Shown here one piece after another: positions 15,434 to 23,319 of a stretch of 63,486 nucleotides of DNA. The stretch comes from Spirosoma utsteinense (GTDB taxonomy: Bacteria; Bacteroidota; Bacteroidia; Cytophagales; Spirosomataceae), in the NCBI RefSeq assembly GCF_014282275.1, contig NZ_VFIA01000034.1, forward strand, positions 1 to 63,486, written 5' to 3'. The notes under the pieces were generated by a model. That model had not been told where the DNA came from. It worked only from the letters and a program-made list of their open reading frames with translations, and did no database searches. Position numbers and translations under genes: made by a program. Position 1 is the first letter of the stretch. Each line of letters opens with the position of its first letter.

Positions 15434-16174
15434 TTACAGGCCGTTGTAGTACACGACCAGCGCTGTCAGCTCCGTTTTCTCCTTCAGGTCGGGCTTTTTG
15501 CTTTTCAGGTACGCTTCGATCTGCTCTTTGTGGTCGGTCATTAGTTCGAGCAGTGCTTTTTTCGAAGGCGAGAATTTTACTGCCCGCTTTTGGTAGGCCA
15601 GATACCAGTCCGCTTTTTTCATGATCTCGTCGTCTTTGGTGCCCACGTTCATGGCGGAGTTGTAATTCGATCGCCGGATGTAGACCGTCGGATGGTGTAA
15701 CAGATCGAATTTCCCCACAACGATCTGTTCAAAGAAGCCGGATAAGACATCGGCTTCGCCCCGGTATTCGCGCACGTTGATGAACCGGCTGCTGGTGCCG
15801 GTCCGGTTATTTATGTCGACGTACCGAACGGTAGCTGCCTTCGTGGCCCGGATGTCTTTATTACCGGCTTTGATTTCTACTTCGTTTGCCAGAAGGTCGA
15901 TTCGTACAGGCACACCCGCAATGGAGTCGGTTTTGGGCGTAAGCCGACCGTAGAATTTTACGTTGCCAGCCTGCCAGACGGTATCGATATAAGGATCGCC
16001 AATGACTTTGCCGGGTATTCCTTTGATGCCGAATAAAGTGCCGGTATTGGGAATGTTCAGGTTGCTGAAGTTGATACGGTCGCGGGTACTCTGGGTCATA
16101 AATTCCTCCTGTTCCTGCGACCGCGCAGTCGTCGTTGTCAGGACAGTGATGAGGCAGGCAAACAGAAAACGCAT
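15434..16174 (-). CDS. Secreted protein of unknown function
   Basis: A 246-residue protein. Starting at the ATG at 16174 it has a signal peptide (MRFLFACLITVLTTTTARS). The mature part has a short N-terminal linker, a beta-rich region with KFYGRLTPKTDSIAGVPVRI and RYVDINNRTGTSSRFINV, and a Lys-rich helical C-terminus (KKALLELMTDHKEQIEAYLK). I do not recognise the family. The longer frame to 16324 overlaps the upstream region of the divergent amidohydrolase gene and lacks a signal peptide at its start, so it was not used. Its stop abuts the convergent oxidoreductase stop, with no room for a separate terminator. Confidence 0.75.
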   Translation of the reverse strand: MRFLFACLITVLTTTTARSQEQEEFMTQSTRDRINFSNLNIPNTGTLFGIKGIPGKVIGDPYIDTVWQAGNVKFYGRLTPKTDSIAGVPVRIDLLANEVEIKAGNKDIRATKAATVRYVDINNRTGTSSRFINVREYRGEADVLSGFFEQIVVGKFDLLHHPTVYIRRSNYNSAMNVGTKDDEIMKKADWYLAYQKRAVKFSPSKKALLELMTDHKEQIEAYLKSKKPDLKEKTELTALVVYYNGL

Positions 16175-16301
16175 GAGGATAAATAGGAAATAAGTCCAAT
16201 AAAAAATCAAAGAAACAATTTTTGTTTCGCTTAAACAGTGGCTTTCCGGATAAATGCAAAATCTTCTTTGGGTAAAGAGCCCTGAACCGGGTCGGTTTGC
16301 G

Positions 16302-16309
16302 TATTTTTG
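16302..16309 (+). promoter_or_regulatory. Possible -7 box of the amidohydrolase operon
   Basis: TATTTTTG matches TAnnTTTG, 35-42 bases upstream of the ATG at 16344. No well-spaced -33 TTG was found. Confidence 0.3.
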
Positions 16310-16343
16310 GCCGTTTTCACCCAATAATCAATCTCACTTCTTC

Positions 16344-19300
16344 ATGATTAAACATCTTCTGACGGGCTTGTTCGCCGTTGGCCTGACCTATGGGGCTATG
16401 GCTCAGACGACTTTTCCGCGCAATGGCGTTTATGATGAGCGGCCGGGGCTGTACGCCTTTACCAATGCCACCATCATCGTTGATCCGCAAACGACTCTCC
16501 AGAATGCTACCCTGCTCGTTCGCAATGGCCGGGTCGAAGCAGTTGGTGCCAATGTCAGCCTGCCTGCCGGAACGGTTGTCGCTGATCTGAAAGGCAAACG
16601 GATCTACCCGGCTATGGTCGAAATCGATTCAGACTACGGGATGCCAGAGCTTAAACGCGAGCAGCGTGGGGGTGGCCGGGCTCCTCAGCAACTTGAATCC
16701 GCTAAAAAAGGACCTTATTACTGGAACCAGGCCGTACAGCCGGAGAACGATGCCAGTGCCCTGTTCAAGGCCGACGACAAAAAAGCAGATGAGCTGCGTA
16801 AAATTGGTTTCGGTGCCGTCCTGACGCATCCCCACGACGGGGTCGTACGGGGTACAGGTGCGCTGGTGACCCTGGCCGACGACCGGGAGAATCTGGTCTT
16901 GCTGAAGGCTAACGTAACAGCCCATTACTCCTTCAATAAAGGCAGCTCGGGACAATCGTATCCAAACTCAATGATGGGATCGGTGGCGTTGCTGCGTCAG
17001 GCTATGTACGATGCCGACTGGTACAAACGGGGCGGCAACAAGGAACAGGCCAACACGTCGCTTGAAGCGCTGACCCGTATTCAGTCGCTGCCCGCCATTT
17101 TCGACGCTGGCGACAAGCTCGGCATACTGCGTGCCGATAAGGTGGGCGATGAATTTGGGGTTCAATACATACTGCGGGGAACGGGTGATGAGTACCAGCG
17201 CATCAACGAGATCAAAGCAACGGGAGCGTCGCTGATCGTGCCCGTAAGCTTTCCACAGCCTTACGACGTTGAAGACGCCTGGGATGCCGATAATGTGTCG
17301 CTGTCTGAGTTGAAACACTGGGAAATGGCCCCGATGAATGCCGGTCGGCTGGCGGGGGCAAACATTTCGTTTGCCTTGACTACGTCAGGGTTGAAAAATA
17401 AAGCTGATTTCTGGGCGAATATCCGCAAAGCCATCGAAAACGGCCTGACCGAGCAGAAAGCACTCGAAGCACTAACAACCGTACCGGCCCGTCTGATGAA
17501 GGCCGACGATCAGGTTGGTACACTGCAAAAGGGTCGCGTGGCCAACTTCATCATCACGTCGGGTAACCTGTTTGGTGCCGATAACGTGATCTACGAAAAC
17601 TGGATTCGCGGCAAACAATACATTGTCAACGAGAAAAATGCGGCCGACCTGCGGGGCAAGTGGGCGTTGACCGTCGGTGAGCGTACCGGTCTGACCCTAA
17701 ACATTACCGGCAAATCGGCCGACAAGCCAGAGTACCAGATCGTGGCCGATACCATAAAAAGTACGCCTAAGGTGGCCGTTAGTGGGGACTTGATTTCGAT
17801 TCAGCTACAACTTGATAAGAAGCAGCCCGGAACCACCCGGCTAACCGGTTACCAGACCAGTCCAGCCAACCTGAAGGGTGATGGCGAAACGCCCGATGGG
17901 AAGCGAGTGGCCTGGTCAGCTGTACGGGCCGCTGGTAGCCCAGTGTCCACGACGGCCACATCCGTGTCGGCGGTGGCGACCTTACCTGCCAGCGCCACGG
18001 CGCTGTTGTACCCGTTTGTAGGGATGGGCAACACCAGCAAGCCTGTGCCACAAACGATGATGATCCGCAATGCCACGGTCTGGACGAATGAAAAGGATGG
18101 CATCCTGCCTAATACCGATGTGTTCGTTACGGGCGGAAAGATTACCAAAGTAGGTAAAAACCTGCCGGTTCCTGCCGATGTGGCGGTTGTCGACGGTACC
18201 GGCAAGCACCTCACGACCGGCATCATTGACGAACACTCCCACATAGCGCTGCTATCCGTGAATGAAGGATCACAGTCGAGTACGGCCGAGGTTCGTATGG
18301 CCGATGTGGTCAATTCGGAAGATGTCAATATCTACCGCCAACTCGCCGGCGGTGTCACAGCCTCGCAGTTGCTTCACGGTTCAGCGAACGCCATTGGCGG
18401 GCAGTCGGCCATTGTGAAGCTCAAATGGGGTGAATCGCCGGATGCGATGATGCTTAAAGGGGCCGATGGGTTTATTAAATTCGCCCTGGGCGAGAACGTA
18501 AAGCAGTCCAACTGGGGCGACGTTAACCGGGTTCGGTTTCCGCAAACCCGGATGGGTGTGGAGCAGGTGTATATGGATCACTTCATGCGGGCCAAAGAAT
18601 ACGCCAAAAGCTGGGCCACTTACAATGGGCTTAACGCCAAACAGAAAGCCAGCGCCGTAGCGCCCCACCGGGACATCGAACTCGACGCGCTGGCGGAGAT
18701 CCTGGCCGCCAAACGGTTCATTACCTGCCACTCCTACGTGCAGTCGGAAATCAATATGCTGATGCACGTAGCCGACTCACTGGGCTTCAAGGTCAACACG
18801 TTTACCCACATCCTGGAAGGGTATAAGCTGGCCGACAAAATGGCTAAGCATGGTGCAGGCGGGTCATCGTTTGCCGACTGGTGGGCCTACAAAATGGAAG
18901 TCCACGACGCTATTCCCTACAATGCAGCGCTGATGCACCGGCAGGGGGTGACGGTGTCGATCAACTCCGACGACGCTGAAATGGCCAGACGCCTGAATCA
19001 GGAAGCCGCCAAAACCATTGAATATGGTGGCATGACCGAAGAGGATGCCTGGAAAATGGTTACCCTCAATCCGGCCAAACTGCTGCATCTGGATAGCCGG
19101 ATGGGCAGCATTCGGGTGGGCAAAGACGCCGACCTGGTTCTCTGGAATGCCAACCCCCTGGCGATTTATGCCCGTCCCGAGAAAACGATCATCGACGGTG
19201 CCGTTTATTTCGATCTGGCCAGTGAAGACCGCAAGCGTGACGCCATGCAGGCTGAACGTGCCCGGCTGATCCAGAAGATGATAACGGCCAAAGCAAGTGG

Positions 19301-19412
19301 TTCGCCAACGACCCGGCCTGGCTTTAAACGGGCTCGGATGTGGCACTGCGAAGACATCGAAGGCTTGATGGCCGAAGGGGAAGAAGAGGAACAAACTCAA
19401 ACGCAGAAATAG
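16344..19412 (+). CDS. Secreted double amidohydrolase-family protein; only the C-terminal module looks catalytic
   Basis: A 1022-residue protein with a signal peptide (MIKHLLTGLFAVGLTYGAMA). It holds two imidazolonepropionase/dihydroorotase-like modules. The first (about 30-450) keeps the composite beta-domain at both ends but reads YPAMVEIDSDYG where the metal-binding HxH belongs, so it is probably non-catalytic. The second (about 570-990) has H631-S-H633 in IDEHSHIAL, further histidines in ITCHSYVQSE and VNTFTHILEGYK, and aspartate in SINSDDAE, a full metal set. The substrate is unknown; a periplasmic cyclic amide or peptide hydrolase is plausible. The downstream single-module paralogue starts 18 bases later, so the two are co-transcribed. 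Confidence 0.88.
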   Translation: MIKHLLTGLFAVGLTYGAMAQTTFPRNGVYDERPGLYAFTNATIIVDPQTTLQNATLLVRNGRVEAVGANVSLPAGTVVADLKGKRIYPAMVEIDSDYGMPELKREQRGGGRAPQQLESAKKGPYYWNQAVQPENDASALFKADDKKADELRKIGFGAVLTHPHDGVVRGTGALVTLADDRENLVLLKANVTAHYSFNKGSSGQSYPNSMMGSVALLRQAMYDADWYKRGGNKEQANTSLEALTRIQSLPAIFDAGDKLGILRADKVGDEFGVQYILRGTGDEYQRINEIKATGASLIVPVSFPQPYDVEDAWDADNVSLSELKHWEMAPMNAGRLAGANISFALTTSGLKNKADFWANIRKAIENGLTEQKALEALTTVPARLMKADDQVGTLQKGRVANFIITSGNLFGADNVIYENWIRGKQYIVNEKNAADLRGKWALTVGERTGLTLNITGKSADKPEYQIVADTIKSTPKVAVSGDLISIQLQLDKKQPGTTRLTGYQTSPANLKGDGETPDGKRVAWSAVRAAGSPVSTTATSVSAVATLPASATALLYPFVGMGNTSKPVPQTMMIRNATVWTNEKDGILPNTDVFVTGGKITKVGKNLPVPADVAVVDGTGKHLTTGIIDEHSHIALLSVNEGSQSSTAEVRMADVVNSEDVNIYRQLAGGVTASQLLHGSANAIGGQSAIVKLKWGESPDAMMLKGADGFIKFALGENVKQSNWGDVNRVRFPQTRMGVEQVYMDHFMRAKEYAKSWATYNGLNAKQKASAVAPHRDIELDALAEILAAKRFITCHSYVQSEINMLMHVADSLGFKVNTFTHILEGYKLADKMAKHGAGGSSFADWWAYKMEVHDAIPYNAALMHRQGVTVSINSDDAEMARRLNQEAAKTIEYGGMTEEDAWKMVTLNPAKLLHLDSRMGSIRVGKDADLVLWNANPLAIYARPEKTIIDGAVYFDLASEDRKRDAMQAERARLIQKMITAKASGSPTTRPGFKRARMWHCEDIEGLMAEGEEEEQTQTQK

Positions 19413-19430
19413 CCGCGGAGAAACATCATC

Positions 19431-20732
19431 ATGAAAAAGATATTTATTTCAATACTCACGCTGGCATCGCTCACGGGCTATGCGCAGAACCCCGCTCCGG
19501 CCAAACCACAGGCCCGGGCCACCGCTTTGCTGGGCGGTACGATTCACATTGGCAACGGGCAGGTAATCCCCAATGGGGTGATCATCTTCGATAAGGGAGT
19601 GATCACGAATGTGGTCGATGCCACCATCGTTAAACTGAACCTGACCGATGTCGATGTTGTAAACATCGCCGGAAAGCACGTGTATCCCGGAATTATTTCG
19701 CCTGCGTCGACGGTAGGCTTGCAGGAGGTGGCGTCGGTGCGGGCCACACTCGACAAAGAGGAGGTGGGCATACTGAATCCCAACGTCCGCGCCCTTATTG
19801 CCTACAATACCGACTCCGAAGTGATACCGACCATCCGGAACAACGGCGTTTTGCTTACCCAGGCCACACCCCAGGGCGGTACCGTATCGGGTAGTTCGAG
19901 CGTGATGATGGCCGACGGCTGGAACTGGGAAGATGCCGCATTAAAGAAAGACGACGGTATCTGGCTGAACTGGCCCGGCTATTTCGCCCGCAACTTCAAC
20001 TTCGAGGACTTTACGATTACCCTCAAAAAGAACGATAAACGCAACGAGGTGATCAGCGCTTTGCAGGCCACCTTTGCCGATGCCAAGGGGTATGCTGCGC
20101 TGCCAAATCTATCGCCGATGAACCTGCGTCTCGAATCCATGCGGGGTCTGTTTACCGGCACACAAAACCTGTATGTTCGGGCCGATTATGGCAAAGACAT
20201 CATCGAAGCCGTTACGTTCGCCAAATCGTTCGGAATACCCAGGGTGGTGGTCGTTGGTGGGGAAGAAGCCAACCGCGTGGTTACGTTCCTGAAGGACAAC
20301 AACGTATCGGTGATCCTGAGTGCGCTGCACCGGTTGCCCAACCGGGAAGATGAAGATGTCGATCTGCCCTACAAATTGCCCAGCATTTTACAGAAAGCGG
20401 GTATACTGGTTAGCCTGAGTTATGCCGATGAATGGTGGCGGACACGCAACCTGCCGTTTCTGGCCGGAACAGCCGCCGGATTCGGAATTGCCGACCGGGA
20501 GGAAGCTCTGAAGCTGGTTACCTCGAACACGGCTAAAATCCTTGGTATCGACAACCTGGTCGGCACGCTGGAGAAAGGCAAACAAGCCACCCTGTTCGTA
20601 TCGGCGGGCGACGCGCTCGATATGCGTACGAACGTGATCGAACACGTCTTCATTCAGGGCCGCACGGTAAACCTGGACGACCGGCATAAGCGCCTGTACA
20701 ATACCTACAAAGAGAAATACCAGCAGAAATAA
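19431..20732 (+). CDS. Secreted amidohydrolase-like protein lacking the HxH motif
   Basis: A 433-residue protein with a signal peptide (MKKIFISILTLASLTGYAQ). The fold is amidohydrolase-like: a start of TALLGGTIHIGNGQVIPNGV, the C-terminal LVTSNTAKILGIDNLVGTLEKG and the final beta-domain. At the metal site VYPGIISPASTVG replaces the family PGxxDxHxH, and no replacement histidine pair is visible. It is therefore probably a pseudo-enzyme partner of the preceding protein. A hetero-complex with that protein is inference from operon order (18-base gap). A 22-bp perfect hairpin ends the operon. Confidence 0.85.
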   Translation: MKKIFISILTLASLTGYAQNPAPAKPQARATALLGGTIHIGNGQVIPNGVIIFDKGVITNVVDATIVKLNLTDVDVVNIAGKHVYPGIISPASTVGLQEVASVRATLDKEEVGILNPNVRALIAYNTDSEVIPTIRNNGVLLTQATPQGGTVSGSSSVMMADGWNWEDAALKKDDGIWLNWPGYFARNFNFEDFTITLKKNDKRNEVISALQATFADAKGYAALPNLSPMNLRLESMRGLFTGTQNLYVRADYGKDIIEAVTFAKSFGIPRVVVVGGEEANRVVTFLKDNNVSVILSALHRLPNREDEDVDLPYKLPSILQKAGILVSLSYADEWWRTRNLPFLAGTAAGFGIADREEALKLVTSNTAKILGIDNLVGTLEKGKQATLFVSAGDALDMRTNVIEHVFIQGRTVNLDDRHKRLYNTYKEKYQQK

Positions 20733-20739
20733 GAATTAC

Positions 20740-20789
20740 TAACAAACGAGCCGTGGCACGACTTCCATCGTGCCACGGCTCGTTTGTTA
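20740..20789 (+). terminator. Perfect 22-bp hairpin ending the amidohydrolase operon
   Basis: Arms 20740-20761 and 20768-20789 (TAACAAACGAGCCGTGGCAC start) pair perfectly with a six-base loop, eight bases after the stop codon. It is followed by A-rich, not T-rich, DNA. The rest of the gap to 21040 holds only a short 8-base GTGGCAGG inverted pair and nothing else I can support. Confidence 0.7.
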
Positions 20790-21040
20790 AAAAGCTCCGA
20801 CGAAATTCAAATCATGCCTGTCGCCTGATCGCGAACCGAACCAGATGAAAAGCAGGTGGCAGGTCAACAGAAATCCCTGCCACGTGCCTGACCAGTCATT
20901 CACTTAATTGCTGATATTGCAAGGCTGGTATTGTATTTCTTGCCAATGGCCGAAAGAAGCTTCGGGCGCGGTTCCGGGCTTTGGCGACCAGGTAAGAGGA
21001 AGGTGGCGGTTGTACGACGTCCGTGTATTCTACTGTTTTT

Positions 21041-23251
21041 ATGATTCGAATTATTTACCGCATAGCCATCATGGCCTTGTGTTTGTTACCGGGCGCTGAC
21101 ATGACCTACGGCCAGGCTATCCAGTTCGACAGCTCGCCGACCATCCGGTTACCTCAGCAAGGGGAGTGGCAGTTTCACCCAGGGGACAGCATTGGCTGGG
21201 CCAATCCCGGCTATAATGCTCAACGCTGGCCGAAGCGTAGTCCCCAGCTGAATCTGATGGAAAACGCGGCACTTTGGGAAAGCGGTCGGGGCTGGTTCCG
21301 GAAAACAATTCGGTTTCATACCCTCATGAGCGATTCAGTAGTAATGACTATTCGCCAGTTCGGCACCTCGGAGGTCTACCTCGACGGGAAGCGGGTGGCC
21401 ACACTTCGGCCTGCCCATTTCGACAAGGGCGGTTCCCAGCGGATGATCGCCTTTGTTCCGCTTCAGATTGCCGACACGAGTCAACATGTTCTGGCGGTGC
21501 GGTACGCGTTCCGTCGTGATCCCTTATATGGTAGTTCGATACACAAAGCACCCTTTCAACTGGACTTTCAATTAAGTGATCGGGCCACCACCGAATTAGT
21601 GTACAGCCAGGCGAGTTCGGCCGCGCTGGAGTACCTGATCGTGGGGGTTTTTGGTGTGCTGAGCCTGCTGCACCTGCTGTTTTACCGGGCCAATACTACC
21701 CAGCCCGTGAATCTGCTGCTGTCACTGACCATGTTAGCGTTTTCATTGATTTTCCTGATCGACCGGTTGGAGGGTGAAGCGGGTACCCTGACTATAGACT
21801 CCTTGTTGGTATCCGTGCTGTGGATACTGGTGAATGTAGCGATGGGGCTATTGCTGGTATCGGTCTATACCTACCTGGGCCGGCGGCAGAACTGGCTATT
21901 CTGGGGGATTATAGCGGTATTGACGGCGCTGGTAGCCTATAGCACGTTTGTCGGCCCAATTCCGGGCAGCATTGTCTGGTTACCGTTCGCGCTGGTGATA
22001 ATCGACTATATTCGGGTTAGCTGGCTTGCCCGGCGGCATAGTTCCGATCCGGCAGCCCGTTTGCCCTGGAATTCCCTGAAGTTCTCGCTGTTTGCCATGT
22101 TGGCACTCATCGGGCTGGTTCTCGTAATGGTTCTTGTCTCCCAGTCATCCGAAAACGAGAACAACCTGGAATGGATCGCTGTCCCCATCGTCATTCTGAG
22201 CCTGATTTCTTTGTTCAGCGTACCTATTGGCCTGTCTTTCTCCCTGGTGGGGGACTACGCCCGTACCTATCAGTCGCTGCGTCAGCAACTGGACCTGGTC
22301 AATCGTTTGTCGGCTCAGTCGCTGGCCCAGGAGCAGGAAAAGCAGCAGCTGCTGGCTAGCCAGAATGTAGTTCTGGAGTTGCAGGTAGCCGATCGTACCG
22401 CCGAATTGAATCGTTCGTTGAGCGACTTACGGGAAACACAAACCCAGCTGATCCAGCGCGAAAAACTGGCCAGTCTGGGTGAACTGACAGCCGGCATCGC
22501 CCACGAGATCCAGAACCCGCTGAACTTCGTTACGAACTTTTCGGAGGTATCTACGGAGCTGGTTGTCGAACTCGAAGAGGAGCAGCAAAAGGCCAGCCGC
22601 GACGCAGACCTGGAAACCGAGTTGCTGGGCGACTTAAAGCAGAATCTACAGAAAATTACGCACCATGGCGGACGGGCTTCGGCCATTGTCAAGGGCATGC
22701 TCGAACATTCCCGCACCGGCACCGGCACCAAACAGCTCACCGACCTCAAGGCGCTGGCCGACGAATACCTAAAGATCGCTTATCACGGATTGCGGGCCAA
22801 AAATCCCAACTTCAACGCGCAGCTGGTAACAGATTTTCAACCTGAACCCGCCGAAGTCGAGGTGGTACCTCAGGATATGGGGCGGGTACTGCTAAATCTG
22901 TATAACAATGCTTTTTACGCGGTATGGCAAAAACAGAAAACAGCGGGTCCTGACTACAAGCCGACGGTTTGGGTCCGTATCGGGCACTGTATTGCGGAGA
23001 GTACGCCAACCCAGAATCGGGTGTCTATCATCCTTGATGTACGTGATAACGGTGCCGGTATCCCCGAGTCGGTCGAAGCCAAGATCTTTCAGCCCTTTTT
23101 TACCACCAAACCTACGGGCGAGGGGACGGGATTAGGCTTATCCCTCTCGTATGATATCATCACCAAAGGCCACGGAGGAACACTATCCGTAGAAAGCGAG
23201 GAAGGCGAGGGAAGCACATTTTTCATTACGTTACCGGCCCGTTCCAGCTAA
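21041..23251 (+). CDS. Membrane sensor histidine kinase with 7TM-DISM-like sensor
   Basis: About 736 residues (six more from the ATG at 21023). After a signal sequence, the extracellular part (about 25-180) has a jelly-roll, carbohydrate-binding-like fold with RLPQQGEWQFHPGD. About seven membrane helices follow (about 190-400), then a coiled coil (RQQLDLVNRLSAQSLAQEQE), a HisKA domain with the phospho-acceptor H488 in GIAHEIQNP, and an HATPase_c domain with NLYNNAFYAVW, DNGAGIP and GTGLGLSLSYDI. This is the 7TMR-DISM sensor layout. No receiver domain or response-regulator gene is adjacent, so its partner is unknown. The signal is also unknown. Confidence 0.88.
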   Translation: MIRIIYRIAIMALCLLPGADMTYGQAIQFDSSPTIRLPQQGEWQFHPGDSIGWANPGYNAQRWPKRSPQLNLMENAALWESGRGWFRKTIRFHTLMSDSVVMTIRQFGTSEVYLDGKRVATLRPAHFDKGGSQRMIAFVPLQIADTSQHVLAVRYAFRRDPLYGSSIHKAPFQLDFQLSDRATTELVYSQASSAALEYLIVGVFGVLSLLHLLFYRANTTQPVNLLLSLTMLAFSLIFLIDRLEGEAGTLTIDSLLVSVLWILVNVAMGLLLVSVYTYLGRRQNWLFWGIIAVLTALVAYSTFVGPIPGSIVWLPFALVIIDYIRVSWLARRHSSDPAARLPWNSLKFSLFAMLALIGLVLVMVLVSQSSENENNLEWIAVPIVILSLISLFSVPIGLSFSLVGDYARTYQSLRQQLDLVNRLSAQSLAQEQEKQQLLASQNVVLELQVADRTAELNRSLSDLRETQTQLIQREKLASLGELTAGIAHEIQNPLNFVTNFSEVSTELVVELEEEQQKASRDADLETELLGDLKQNLQKITHHGGRASAIVKGMLEHSRTGTGTKQLTDLKALADEYLKIAYHGLRAKNPNFNAQLVTDFQPEPAEVEVVPQDMGRVLLNLYNNAFYAVWQKQKTAGPDYKPTVWVRIGHCIAESTPTQNRVSIILDVRDNGAGIPESVEAKIFQPFFTTKPTGEGTGLGLSLSYDIITKGHGGTLSVESEEGEGSTFFITLPARSS

Positions 23252-23319
23252 AGCAAGGCCCTTTCCACGCTGTACAGTCAGCGCGGGCGTGTTATAACAG
23301 TCTCATTTCCTGGCTGGAA

